Assembly (NCBI GenBank): GCA_032622095.1
Contig: CP136065.1
Location: forward strand, 55,177,949-55,241,948
Reading direction: 5' to 3'
Origin: Siphonodentalium dalli
Taxonomy: Eukaryota > Mollusca > Scaphopoda > Gadilida > Siphonodentaliidae
Length of the DNA stretch: 64,000 bases
Every line of letters starts with the position of its first letter. Within the stretch, counting starts at the first letter, position 1. Below the pieces are notes generated by a model that made no database searches, was not told where the DNA came from, and saw only the letters and a program-made list of their open reading frames with translations. Made by a program: the position numbers and the translations under genes. Of this stretch, positions 32,870 to 44,100 are shown in pieces.

Positions 32870-33520
32870 TATCGAGCCGGTTTATAACGGTATTTGTCCC
32901 CTCGAAACTATGGAAATGGTTGCTGTTCGTGTGTCCGTCATACATTATGGGTAGCTTCATTGTGTAATTAACTCCTCCCAGTTTAAAATGTAGAGAATAG
33001 AAACTTTATATTATTACATTTTTACCAATATTTTTGCTAATGTGCAAGATGTATATGGACAACGGACAAGTCGTTTTTCACCGAGTTATTCTCCCTTTCT
33101 TAATTTTGAAAATTATGGATGGTTTTGATTTTGGGTACTTTCGCTGTGTAGTCAACTCCTCCCAAAGTTTCAAATGTAGAGCATTTAAACTTTAGGATAT
33201 TGTTAACCATATATTGCTAATGTAGAACGTGTATATTACGACGGAAAAATCATTTTTCACCTAGATATTCCCCTTCTTGATTTAGCAAACTGCACATGGA
33301 TCTTCGGGGTGACCTCTAGATAGGAACTTCCTTTTTTCCTCCGAAATTTGTTTAAAACAAACATGGCCGCCAGCAGCCATCATGGATTTCAAAGGTGTAT
33401 ACATTTGTACATCAGTACACCCTACAATACAACCCACATCTATTGGAATTGTTTTGAAACTGCAGCATTGTTGGTAAATAAAAAGTAGGAATGCTTCTAT
33501 AATCATGATACGAAACATAG
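32870..33520. repeat. Dispersed repeat with duplicated AACTCCTCCCA unit
   Basis: AACTCCTCCCA..GTTT..AAATGTAGAG..AAACTTTA, followed by TTGCTAATGT and TTTTTCACC..ATTCTCC/ATTCCCC, occurs twice about 180 bases apart. A 78-codon minus frame here begins with a hydrophobic stretch, but it overlaps the repeat and is not supported as a gene. Confidence 0.5.
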
Positions 33521-34127
33521 ATCGGATAAGATCAAGAAAACTGAGTAAAATAGTTATTTTGAAGCAGTTTGAAGTGGGTGGGTCCCTATCCCAGAATTGG
33601 ACAAACTAAAAATTAGGGGGTGGTGGGTACACAGAGAGCGCAAACAATTTGCGCCCAGTGTCCGGAAACATTTTCCTGCCTCCTCCGTTGTTACCCATAT
33701 ATTGCTAATGTGCAACATGTATATGGACGACAGAAGAACACTTCTTTTTACCAAAGTTCGATTTTTTCCCCAAAAAGCCACCCTCCTCTCAGAAAACCAT
33801 CTTCGTTCGGGGAACATGTGGTCATACGACCAAGGTACGAATTCATATATTTTGGGGATTAAATGAGCTGTACGTTCATTTAGCATTTCATAATTTGTAA
33901 ACGGTACATGCCTACAGTGTTGATTATTGTGTAGCACGACAACATGAGATAGTTACATATATTTAATTATTAGTCAAACAGTATACCATGGCAATAAAGT
34001 CCATATATACCGTGCGCATGGCCGAGGGCAACGTCCGATGTGAAATATTTAGATGGAAACTCCTTTTTACCTACCAGGCTTATTAAACTTAGAGAGATAT
34101 ACTAGAAACTAACTCGACTCCATGAAG

Positions 34128-34219
34128 TTACGCGCGCGCAGGATCAACGTAAATAAAATAAAGAATGGAACGGTTCGCGGATTCGCAACGTCCACTGCGG
34201 GAATCGTCCCGCCGTCGCC
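34128..34219 (-). CDS. Candidate 3'-terminal exon of the lectin gene
   Basis: On the minus strand a good acceptor (TGTCCTTCCTCCACAG) opens an exon whose phase (two bases completing a codon) matches the phase-1 donor at 34444. The frame runs 29 further codons, basic at first, to a TAA at 34130-34128. The peptide has no recognisable domain. C-type lectin domains usually end within a few residues of the last cysteine, so a short non-domain tail is plausible. The assignment rests on phase and acceptor quality only, and no cDNA evidence is available here. Confidence 0.25.
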
Positions 34220-34444
34220 CTGTGGAGGAAGGACATCTATATCTTCAAGGTGTATTTATAAAAATGTATGTCACAACTCCACGTATTGCTTCATATATAT
34301 TATCTGATGCCTATATATGACTCGCATGTCGACTGTTGGCCCCGATAGGTTTCTAAAATAACTCAGTTCGTATTTGTATGTCTGAAACTAACCTGGTGTT
34401 GATAACATTTATATACATCTATGTTTAATGACGACAATACTCAC

Positions 34445-34695
34445 TTTTCAGCCCGCATACAGCATACGTGTTGCGGTCCTTGTTTCTACAGTGTGTGTCA
34501 TACATTTGCCACAAAGTTGGTTTCCACCATTCCCCATGTTTCTCAATCAATGCGCACTCTCCATCATTGTTCGGCTGGTCCGGTTTCCAGTTCGTCCAAT
34601 CCATAAGTGAGCCATCCCAGTTCTTCCAGGTCCCAGTCATGTCATCGTAACGACTACCAAGCCAGAACGTCCCGGAATCGAAAGCGCTTGGCAAC
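34445..34695 (-). CDS. C-type lectin domain exon (C-terminal half)
   Basis: This minus-strand exon has an acceptor at 34698-34696 (GGACAG) and a GTGAGT donor at 34444-34439. The frame reads FWLGSRYDD, then TWKNWDGS, DWTNWKPDQPNNDGECALIE, W..MYDTHC and TYAVC. This is the second half of a C-type lectin fold: the WxW region, a QPN calcium/sugar-site motif and the two conserved C-terminal cysteines. QPN is a variant of the EPN (mannose-type) and QPD (galactose-type) triplets, so sugar preference cannot be read from it. It joins the exon at 35753-35924 in phase (2/1 split codon). The product is probably a small secreted lectin of recognition or defence type. The intron holds a 33-base inverted repeat. 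Confidence 0.85.
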
Positions 34696-34954
34696 CTGTC
34701 CATTTAGAATGAATGGTTTGTTCAATGTAGTTCTAGTCGTTATGCTCACATCTCGAAGAAAGCAGTTTAAAGACCAATGGGGTTTCAAGCTTCAGTTTTT
34801 ACCTAGAATGACTGATGATTACTTTTAGTTTTATCCAGTTCCAGTCCAATTCTGGGTAAACCGAAAAGTTTGAAGACACATTTACTAGAACACGGGTATT
34901 CCATTATATAAGATCGGTTATAACTGCGAAATCTTAATCGAAACAAGAGTTATT

Positions 34955-35088
34955 TAAGAAATGAATGTAGTGGGTGTGAGTGTTATTAGAGGATACGGCG
35001 CTGCGGTTTACAATAAATGTGCCCATAACGACCACATCGCCTATATATATCACCAAATAACACCCACACCCACTACATTCATTTCTTA
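34955..35088. repeat. Inverted repeat in the lectin intron (MITE-like)
   Basis: The arms TAAGAAATGAATGTAGTGGG (34955 onwards, 33 bases) and its complement (35056-35088) have one mismatch and a ~68-base spacer. The arms point outward like terminal inverted repeats of a small MITE. It lies wholly within the intron between the two lectin exons. Confidence 0.75.
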
Positions 35089-35752
35089 TATTTATATAGC
35101 TTTTTGATGATTTATTCCGATAAAAAAGCTGAGTGTATTATTATTTATTTTCACATTATGGCCGATAATATGAGACTAGCCTACGCAGAACATTAAGTCA
35201 GCCCGATATAGGATTTCAAAATTTGAACTTTGAAAAGCACGCCCAATTATTCTGCTGACCGCTTTTAGTGATTAGGTCAGATTAGGTCAACAATTTGTAA
35301 CTTCCTGTTCGTGTTTCACTCGAGAGATCTGTGCATTATTGGGATGTAAACCGGGTGACCCAATTGGCAGTTGACCAATCACCAAACAGGATGTAGTATA
35401 ACACAGACAGGATGTAAATATTTTTCAATATAAATTGGATTTGCATAAATTACTCATGATCTCACAAATGTGCACAAAACCATAAATGATCTCCAGCTGT
35501 GCACACAGTCATCCAAGACTTCAAACTCTGTTTTCACTTCTAATTTTGTCATCGCAATTTTGGTTAGTGGAAACAACAATTGTTTCCAATTGAGTACCAT
35601 ATGTTCATCTTGAGGTCGAAAGACCCGCCATTTATTAGCAAAACAGGCCCAGAAATCGTAAGAGGTCACGTGATAGATCAACGAGACTTTTTATTGATTT
35701 GTGTAAAAGGTGAGACGGGGATCGATATGTTTCCCCAAGATCTTTTACTCAC

Positions 35753-35924
35753 AAATTTTCACTCAGGAAGGTCATGACGTCAAGGGTTGGTATAGCTGCC
35801 GGTAACCCCCCGTATTCTGCACAGAATTCCTCACCAATCTGGAAATCACTGGAAACATTGTTCACCCAGAAACACGTCTGTAGCGGCTTGTGGTACACGG
35901 CGTTGGGGGCTGAGCATATCAATC
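35753..35924 (-). CDS. C-type lectin domain exon (N-terminal half)
   Basis: This minus-strand exon is bounded by TTTCTCTTCAG (acceptor ending at 35925) and GTGAGT (donor starting at 35752). The frame enters in phase 1 and reads CSAPNAVYHKPLQTCFW, then EEFC, EYGGLPAAIPT and FLSE. These are the first cysteine pair, the CxW strand, helix alpha1 ending in FC, and the GG-x-A-x-I turn typical of C-type lectins. It leaves in phase 2, exactly complemented by the exon at 34445-34695. A phase-1 intron before the lectin domain usually follows a signal-peptide exon. That exon should lie at higher coordinates, but I found none that fits both phase and hydrophobicity. Confidence 0.8.
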
Positions 35925-37270
35925 CTGAAGAGAAACATGCGTAAAATATGAACTGAATTGTGTGTATTATTTAGCAAGTTGTGTATAATACACGCAGTGG
36001 TTATTGTGTGCTAAACGGACACAGTATACAGATACAAACAGAAGCATAGAAAACCCCGTTGTCCTGGATTATAGAAAATATTTGCTTGATAATGGAATCT
36101 CGTGTGTCTTTCTGGTAAATGAAGTCCGGCATCCAACATGCTTTGTAACAACAACAGTTTATAATCCAACAGTATTAGATAATGAATAAGTTCCAACTAA
36201 TTTGTTTTACGTAATGGTTAGAGCACAAGAATTGTTCTTTACCAGAATCAATCGAGTCGAAGACACAATAGCCGGTTAGCCACGTCCAACAACGTGATTA
36301 TCATGCACCGATCGCCTTTAAATGTGAATAGATAAGTCCGAAACAACGCGGATTGGTCCCACTTTCAGGCACCCGTGCGATTTGTCTGTGACTAACAATG
36401 GGATAATCGCTTAACTATTCCTTCGCCAGCCTTGGGAAATGGTGTGCTTTACCAGAAATTATGGAACGATTGTAACAATGGGATTGAGCTCTGATCTATG
36501 GATATTGAAATCAGAATTCCAAAACGGAACATGGTCGATGATCCTTGACTGTACACCGTTGAAGTTTGGTTTGAACGGTTCCCATGCAGCCCCTTGTAAT
36601 CTCGATCAGGACAAGCACACACATTGTCTCTACTTACTATGGCTACAAGCATTGTCATGCACAAACATTTAACCTTCAATCCATCCCGATGGATTTGGGA
36701 CAAAACAAGAGGTAGACTGTCGTCCGGTGAGCACCCCACGTGACATGAAGTATGGGTATGACTATTCTTGATCACATTAGTGGGTTCTTTTCAAGTATTC
36801 CTGACAAAAACTATTAACATTTCCAGTTAAAAGATGCATTTTCCGAATTAACGCTCCTAAATAACTTTTTCTTTGGCTTCGGGGAAACAAACTAATTGAT
36901 TCGAGTCGAGGAACACACCCAGCAAAGCTTAGAGTGATCATATATCGAATTTTTAAGTTTGTTATTTTTCGAGATGTGCAATTATTTGTGGCCCAGAAAA
37001 ACATCATCAAACGGACGGTCTCGGACAATATTGCGGATGAAGATGGATAACTCTTAAATCAAGTGGTAATACCACCATTTTCGTGATACTCAAGTGATAA
37101 TACGGCCATATTTCGTTGAACAAAATTGAACAGGAAATTTTATACCATAGTTGACAGTGGTCAGCATTATTTTGTTGCAATTAATCAATTCTGATAACTA
37201 AAGCGTATTTTGAAGAAATGTTGTTGTTGTATCTTGATGATATGGGGACCGTCTGATCGGATTGAGTACC
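35925..37270. other. Presumed 5' intron/flank of the lectin gene; no further exon supported
   Basis: A strong donor (ATA-GTAAGT, 36638/36637) follows a short hydrophobic frame MTMLVAI on the minus strand. That frame ends in phase 0 and cannot join the lectin exon, which needs phase 1. The frame with correct phase at this donor (MFVHDNACSH) is not signal-peptide-like. No repeat is obvious. Confidence 0.3.
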
Positions 37271-37672
37271 TTTAACCCTTTACCCAACAGAATGGCCCTG
37301 TGCCAATGCATTCTCTTATATATGCGAGTCGACCATAGGTCGCCTCGCATATATAAGAGAATGCATTGGCTTAACACATTAAAAATTATAAAATTGTTAA
37401 AGAATGTAAGAAAAAATGGTAAAAAGTGTTAAAAAAAGATATTTTTTAGGCCAATGCATTCTCTTATATATGCGAGGCGACCTATGGTCGACTCGCATAT
37501 ATAAGAGAATGCATTGGCACAGGGTATAACTGTAACTATCACAATGTGGTCAAGGAGCCGGTTCCAATGATATCCATATTTGTATGGTTCTATTGAGACA
37601 GACCGAAGATATTTTAGGCTGTTGAAGCTTTATTTGGCCGGTTTTGGCCGGTTTGTTGGGTAAAGGGTTAAA
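37271..37672. mobile_element. piggyBac-like MITE carrying a nested MITE
   Basis: The ends TTTAACCCTTTACCCAACA (37271-37289) and TGTTGGGTAAAGGGTTAAA (37654-37672) are a perfect 19-base inverted repeat. Each contains TTAA followed inward by CCC, the hallmark of piggyBac insertions (TTAA target, CCC...GGG ends). Subtracting the nested element leaves a MITE of about 170 bp. Confidence 0.75.
37296..37524. mobile_element. Double-hairpin MITE, intact 229-bp copy
   Basis: It begins CCCTGTGCCAATGCATTCTC and ends with the complement. Each end is a ~75-bp palindrome (37302-37374 and 37449-37518) with stem TATATATGCGAG and loop region CGACCATAGGTCG, separated by an AT-rich spacer. It is inserted seven bases inside the left TIR of the piggyBac-like MITE. 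Flanks are GG and TA, so the TA target seen at 21204 is not conserved on the left here. Confidence 0.75.
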
Positions 37673-37959
37673 AAAAGTAGGGAAATAACTCTTGTACCGA
37701 ACATCATTGGACACATTTGTCAAAGCCATCATGATGTCGAAGATCCTTGTCAAATTTTATTTAGATCCGATAAGCTATGGCTGATATATCTGCTCGGACA
37801 GACTAAAATCAACAATTAAATATGAAAATAGAGGTGTGACTGTCCCAATGGGACTAAGGATACTTCCCGTGTTTTTAAAATGCTAAGATGTGTCAATATC
37901 AGTAAACATTAAGTTAAAATAATAACAGATTCCCATTGAAGGTGCACAACCCTAATCCC

Positions 37960-38485
37960 CTAACTCTATAATCCTAAACCTATTGACCGAAAAATGTAGG
38001 AATGAAAGCTCGGTCAAAATTATGCATGTTGCGAAAATGTTCTAAGTCGAAAAGGGGAATAACTCCACATAAAAAGTCGGACAGATGTCACAATCGCAGG
38101 TTCGCAGGTTCGCATGGTACTAAATATATGTGCCAAGTTTCAAAAACATTGACCTAAAACTGTAGGAATAAAAGCTCGAACAATATTATGCATGTTTCAA
38201 ACAATTTTCTAAGTCGAAAAAGGGGGATAACTCTACCCAAAAAAGTCGGACATCATAATTGTAGGTGCACAGGTTCCCATGGTACTAAATTATCTGTGCC
38301 TAGTTTAAAAACAATTGACAGGTTCCCATGGTGATTGATGTCGGTGCCAAGTTTCATGGAAAATTATTTTAAAAATGACTGAGAAAAACTCCGGAGAATT
38401 TGTGTCGACGGAGTCGACGGACGGACAAGCTGATTCATGTATACCCCCCCCCCCCGAAACTTTGTTGCGGGGGTGGGGTATAAAA
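37960..38485. repeat. Dispersed repeat with CGACGGACGGAC tail and poly-C hairpin
   Basis: Two ~180-base sub-units (GTAGGAAT.AAAGCTCG, ATTATGCATGTT, TTCTAAGTCGAAAA, GGGATAACTC, AAAGTCGGACA, GGTTCCCATGGTACTAAAT) run in direct order. They end in GTCGACGGACGGACAAGC and a C-run/G-run hairpin around GAAACTTTGTTGCGGG. No coding sequence. Confidence 0.6.
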
Positions 38486-39309
38486 AGAGGAATATCCCTA
38501 GAACGGAAAATGCGAGCAACATAATTTGATACTTCTCTGAAAGCCTTCATGGTGGCCAACATTGAAATTCGATTCCTTTCGAGAACGCGGTACGGTCATT
38601 CCCGTGGATCGCCTTTGGAACGGAATCGATGGATTAAGATGCTATGAACATAACTAAAGTGTTAGTTTCATCGCAGTTGTCCTAGACTTGGTCGCCTTGG
38701 TCAAGAACGGGTTTTAAAATGATGGCCAAACTATAGAAAATGTTAGATTCTCCCTCATAGTTCCTCTCTTCGCCGTACACAGTGTGGTTGATGATGCATG
38801 TCTATCCCCGTATTCATTAAAAATTCAATTTCCCGCTAAAGCATTGTCAAGTTTCCTTATTTTGGTGACTCCTTCGACAAGAAATATCGGGATTATTTTC
38901 AGACATTCGACATGAACATGAATAACTTTTGGTACACTTCAGATATTTTGATTTTCTAACAATTTATTAGTGTGGAAATTGTTGTTTTTAGACCAACATA
39001 TGTTCCAACTTTATGTCTGAAATGGCCATCAGTTAGAATTATAGCCCTCTTATGGGAGGTGTCAGGTTCGAAATTTCCAACATTTGGACAGCTTGAGGCC
39101 AGTCTATATGCTAGGACTTTGTCATTTTCATGTTCAGATTAAAACAAATCTTTCACACATGGTTGAACCATGGTTGATACATCAACGTAGGGCCGTCAAC
39201 TATGACGTCATACGTTCTTGTTGTCAGGTAATGGGGTCAACGAGTGAAAATAACGTCAAAAGTGGACTGACTGCGTCCATCCACTACTGTCGTTATATTT
39301 CCAATAGTT
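38486..39309. other. No recognised feature
   Basis: Unassigned sequence with short chance frames only. Confidence 0.3.
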
Positions 39310-39665
39310 CAGGGCCGGGACCTTGAGCCTCAAAACCAACTCGTTTTGTGTTTAAAATTGTATTGAAACAGAAATAAGCGACTGTCTGAGAGAAGAAACT
39401 TCTTCATGAGCTGTAGAAAATCACAGTGCACACGTAGAAATCAATATTTTACTGAAACTAACTTTTCTGTAGACAATTATACGAAAAATAGGTAATTTAC
39501 ATATATTTCGTCTAATTTTATACATAAAAGTTAGTTTCAATAAAATATTGATTTCTACTTGTGCACTGTGATTTTATACAGCTCATGAACAAGTCGCTTA
39601 TTTCTGTTTCAATCCAATTTTAAACGCAAAACGCTTTTGTTTAGAGGCTCGATGTTCCCTGCCCT
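39310..39665. mobile_element. ~356-bp palindromic MITE (hAT-like ends)
   Basis: The two halves are complementary along nearly their whole length. Left words CAGGGCCGGGA, GAGCCTC, AGAAATAAGCGACT, CACAGTGCAC and GTAGAAATCAATATTTTA reappear as complements on the right, around a loop near 39500. ATAGTT occurs just outside both ends (39303-39308 and 39666-39671), a probable part of the target duplication. Confidence 0.75.
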
Positions 39666-40949
39666 ATAGTTGGTCACACATCATTGTACACTAGTAATGT
39701 AGCCACCATCGATATGTTGTAATAGATAACTGACAATATATCCCTATTTGCTACAAAGGTAATGGTGACCCACTTAAATGTGTCAAACATGTACTGCAAG
39801 CTACGTCCAATGACAACGTGTAAATCTTTCTCCACATAACTAACGGAGAAATGTTCGAGCAGTTGAGTAGAGTTGATAGTAATCATACTCAAGCAACTTC
39901 TTATCAACAAAATATTGTATAGAACGACATAAAACGTTATAAAGATATATACATACAGGGACCCGAATGTTAACTTTGTTACGGGTCAGACGCATGTTTT
40001 GCCAAAATTTCCTGGTATTTCAAAATGGATTTTCTCAAAATCTGTTTGGAATATTTTTGTGAAATCTTGTATAAGCGATTATTGTGACACAATATTTAAG
40101 AACCATCGACCAATTGGATATTATAATTTAAGAACCATCAACCAATTGGATATGATAACATCATTTACGTTACTTTTATGAAAACTATCTAAAATTTCAC
40201 TGTTTTCAGGTAGTTCATATATCCATGATATCATATCTCAAGATCATGAGAGGAGACTTCATTATTCTTTATTTGTGAAATTTAATGATTATTTTCATTA
40301 AGAAAGGCAACTACCATTAATTAATTTTCTATATTTGAGGATTTTCATGCCATGCATGTTGATCCATGAGCAATTGGCTGAGATGAGTTGTGGTTCATGG
40401 GTTCATAACCAAGTTAAAGCTGACAACCATTCTCGTAACGCTGTGGCCTAATTCCTGTTGATTTTCCCTGCTTGAGTGGACCACACTGCATATCAACATT
40501 TATTTTCATTGGGCTGGAATTTTTGTGACTACTTTATTTTTCATTGTAATGTTTAGTGTTATATTATGCAATTAAAAATCTAACTCAACATTATGATATA
40601 AATGAAGCCTCCTCTCATAAAGCCAAGACAATAAGCTGTTTGGTTATTGGAGTTTTGTGTTAAATTATTAATTATTCTAGCAGTTCTTGGTACCGATAGG
40701 GGCAAACCATAAAATATAATTGTATTAAAATCCATTGTTTTTGTTGTTTCTTAATAATTGCTCAGATTCTATATACAATGAAGATGATATGTGAAATTCA
40801 AGTTTTTTTTGCCAGATAGATCCAGAGAAATTGTTGAAAATCTCTTGCCATTTTGGGTGGATTTATGTAAAACGTGCCTCTCACACTTTGCACCATCTGT
40901 ACATCATCCACATATAATATGTTATCATGTGTGTTTCTTACATAATGTA
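39666..40949. other. No recognised feature
   Basis: AT-rich sequence with a small internal duplication (AAGAACCATC.ACCAATTGGATAT at 40100 and 40130). No supportable gene. Confidence 0.3.
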
Positions 40950-41141
40950 CTAGAAAGGGTTACCCGGCGTTCGCCAGGTTAAAACGATGCGAAACGCTCT
41001 GCTGTGAACATTTAGTGGGAATAGAGAATACTAGTCTATTTCTCAAAGTGTTATAGATATGGCAAGAAACGTGGTCAAATTTGTTTTGGTACTCATATTT
41101 TGAGGGGCTAAGTGCTAAGTGCAACTGAATCAAGAAAAGGG
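40950..41141 (-). mobile_element. Helitron-like 3' terminus next to the satellite
   Basis: On the minus strand, the hairpin ACCTGGCG-AA-CGCCGGGT (one mismatch) is followed nine to ten bases later by CTAG (40953-40950) and then T. This is a third Helitron-like 3' end of different sequence. The element body would extend right, into or across the satellite. No TC end was located. Confidence 0.45.
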
Positions 41142-44100
41142 CGTATCAAACTGAATTCTAGCAGTGCTATGCTAATAAACTGCTAAGGAATGAAAATATT
41201 AAAAAAGAGAGTTTCAAACTGAATTCTAGCAGTGCTATGCTGCTAAACTGCTAAGGAATGAAAATATTAAAAAAGAGAGTTTCAAACTCAATTCTAGCAG
41301 TGCTATGCTGCTAAACTGCTAAGGAATGAAAATATAAAAAAAGAGAGTTTCAAACTCAATTCTAGCAGTGCTATGCTGCTAAACTGCTAAGGAATGAAAT
41401 AATACAAAAGAGAGTTTCAAACTAAATTCTAGCAGTGCTATGCTGCTAAACTGCTAAGGAATAAAAATATTAAAAACGAGAGTTTCAAACTCAATTCTAG
41501 CAGTGCTATGCTGCTAAACTGCTAAGGAATGAAAATATTAAAAAGGAGAGTTTCAAACTCAATTCTAGCAGTGCTATGCTGCTAAACTGCTAAGGAATGA
41601 AAATATTAAAAAAGAGAATTTCAAATTCAATTCTAGCAGTGCTATGCTGCTAAACTGCTAAGGAATGATGATATTAAAAAAGAGAGTTTCAAACTGAATT
41701 CTAGCAGTGATCTGCTGCTAAACTGCTAAGGAATGAAAATATTAAATAAGAGAGTTTCAAACTGAATTTTAGCAGTGCTATGCTGCTAAACTGCTAAGGA
41801 ATGAAAATATTAAAAAAGAGTTTCAAACTCAATTCTAGCAGTGCTATGCTGCTAAACTGCTAAGGAATAGAAATATTAAAAAAGAGAATTTCAAACTCAA
41901 TTCTAGCAGTGCTATGCTGCTAAACTGCTAAGGAATGAAAATATTACAAAAGATAATTTCAAACTGAATTCTAGCAGTGCTCTGCTGCTAAACTGTTAAG
42001 GAATAAAAATATTAAAAAAGAGAATTTCAAACTCAATTCTAGCAGTGCTATGCTGCTAAACTGCTAAGGAATGAAAATATTAAAAAAGAGAGTTTCAAAC
42101 TCAATTCTAGCAGTGCTATGCTGCTAAACTGCTAAGTAATGAAAATATTAAAAAAGAGAATTTCAAACTCAATTCTAGCAGTGCTATGCTGCTAAACTGC
42201 TAAGGAATGAAAATATTAAAATAGAGAGTTTCAAACTCAATTCTAGCAGTGCTATGCTGCTAAACTGCTAAGGAATAAAAATATTAAAAAAGAGTTTCAA
42301 ACTCAATTCTAGCAGTGCTATGCTGTAAACTGCTAAGGAATGAAAATATTAAAAAAGAGTTTCAAACTCAATTCTAGCAGTGCTCTGCTGCTAAACTGCT
42401 AAGGAATAAAAATATTAATTAAGAGAGTTTCAAACTGAATTTTAGCAGTGCTATGCTGCTAAACTGCTAAGGAATGAAAATATTAAAAAAGAGTTTCAAA
42501 CTCAATTCTAGCAGTGCTCTGCTGCTAAACTGCTAAGGAATAAAAATATTAAAAAAGAGAATTTCAAACTCAATTCTAGCAGTGCTATGCTGCTAAACTG
42601 CTAAGGAATGAAAATATTAAAAAAGAGAGTTTCAAACTCAATTCTAGCAGTGCTATGCTGCTAAACTGCTAAGGAATAAAAATATTAAAACAGAGAGTTT
42701 CAAACTCAATTCTAGCAGTGCTATGCTGCTAAACTGCTAAGGAATGAAAATATTACAAAAGAGAATTTCAAACTGAATTCTAGCAGTGCTCTGCTGCTAA
42801 ACTGCTAAGGAATGAAAATATTAAAAAAGAGAGTTTCAAACTCAATTCTAGCAGTGCTATGCTGCTAAACTGCTAAGAAATGAAAATATTAAAAAAGTGA
42901 GTTTCAAACTCAATTCTAGCAGTGCTCTGCTGCTAAACTGCTAAGAAATGAAAATATTAAAAAAGAGAATTTCAAACTCAATTCTAGCAGTGCTATGCTG
43001 CTAAACTGCTAAGGAATGATAATATTAAAAAAAAGAGTTTCAAACTGAATTCTAGTAGTGCTCTGCTGCTAAACTGCTAAGTAATGAAAATATTGAAAAA
43101 GAGAGTTTCAAACTGAATTTTAGCAGTGCTCTGCTGCTAAACTGCTAAGGAATAAAAATATTAAAAACGAGACTTTCAAACTCAATTCTAGCAGTGCTAT
43201 GCTGCTAAACTGCTAAGTAATGAAAATATTACACTTGAAAAGAGAATTTCAAACTGAATTCTAGCAGTGCTCTGCTGCTAAACTGCTAAGGAATGAAAAT
43301 ATTAAAAAAGAGAGTTTCAAACTCAATTCTAGCAGTGCTATGCTGCTAAACTGCTAAGAAATGAAAATATTAAAAAAGTGAGTTTCAAACTCAATTCTAG
43401 CAGTGCTCTGCTGCTAAACTGCTAAGAAATGAAAATATTAAAAAAGAGAATTTCAAACTCAATTCTAGCAGTGCTATGCTGCTAAACTGCTAAGGAATGA
43501 TAATATTAAAAAAAAGAGTTTCAAACTGAATTCTAGTAGTGCTCTGCTGCTAAACTGCTAAGTAATGAAAATATTGAAAAAGAGAGTTTCAAACTGAATT
43601 TTAGCAGTGCTCTGCTGCTAAACTGCTAAGGAATAAAAATATTAAAAACGAGACTTTCAAACTCAATTCTAGCAGTGCTATGCTGCTAAACTGCCAAGGA
43701 ATGAAAATATTTAAAAAAGAGAGTTTCAAACTCAATTCTAGCAGTGCTCTGCTGCTAAACTGCTAAGGAATAAAAATATTAAAAACGAGACTTTCAAACT
43801 CAATTCTAGCAGTGCTATGCTGCTAAACTGCTAAGGAATGAAAATATTAAAAAAGAGAGTTTCAAACTCAATTCTAGCAGTGCTATGCTGCTAAACTGCT
43901 AAGGAATGAAAATATTACAAAAGAGAATTTCAAACTGAATTCTAGCAGTGCTCTGCTGCTAAACTGTTAAGGAATAAAAATATTAAAAAAGAGAATTTCA
44001 AACTCAATTCTAGCAGTGCTATGCTGCTAAACTGCTAAGGAATGAAAATATTAAAAAAGAGAGTTTCAAACTCAATTATAGCAGTGCTATGCTGCTAAAC

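Noticed and set aside
33282-33518. Cys-containing frame with a hydrophobic start, as a secreted peptide
   Set aside because: It overlaps a dispersed repeat that recurs about 180 bases away, and no splice or family evidence exists.
34111-34140. ACTAGAAACTAACTCGACTC as another Helitron terminus
   Set aside because: No convincing hairpin lies within 20 bases of CTAG.
36638-36670. Signal-peptide exon for the lectin gene ending at a GTAAGT donor
   Set aside because: The hydrophobic frame ends in phase 0, whereas the lectin exon requires phase 1. The phase-1 frame there is not hydrophobic.
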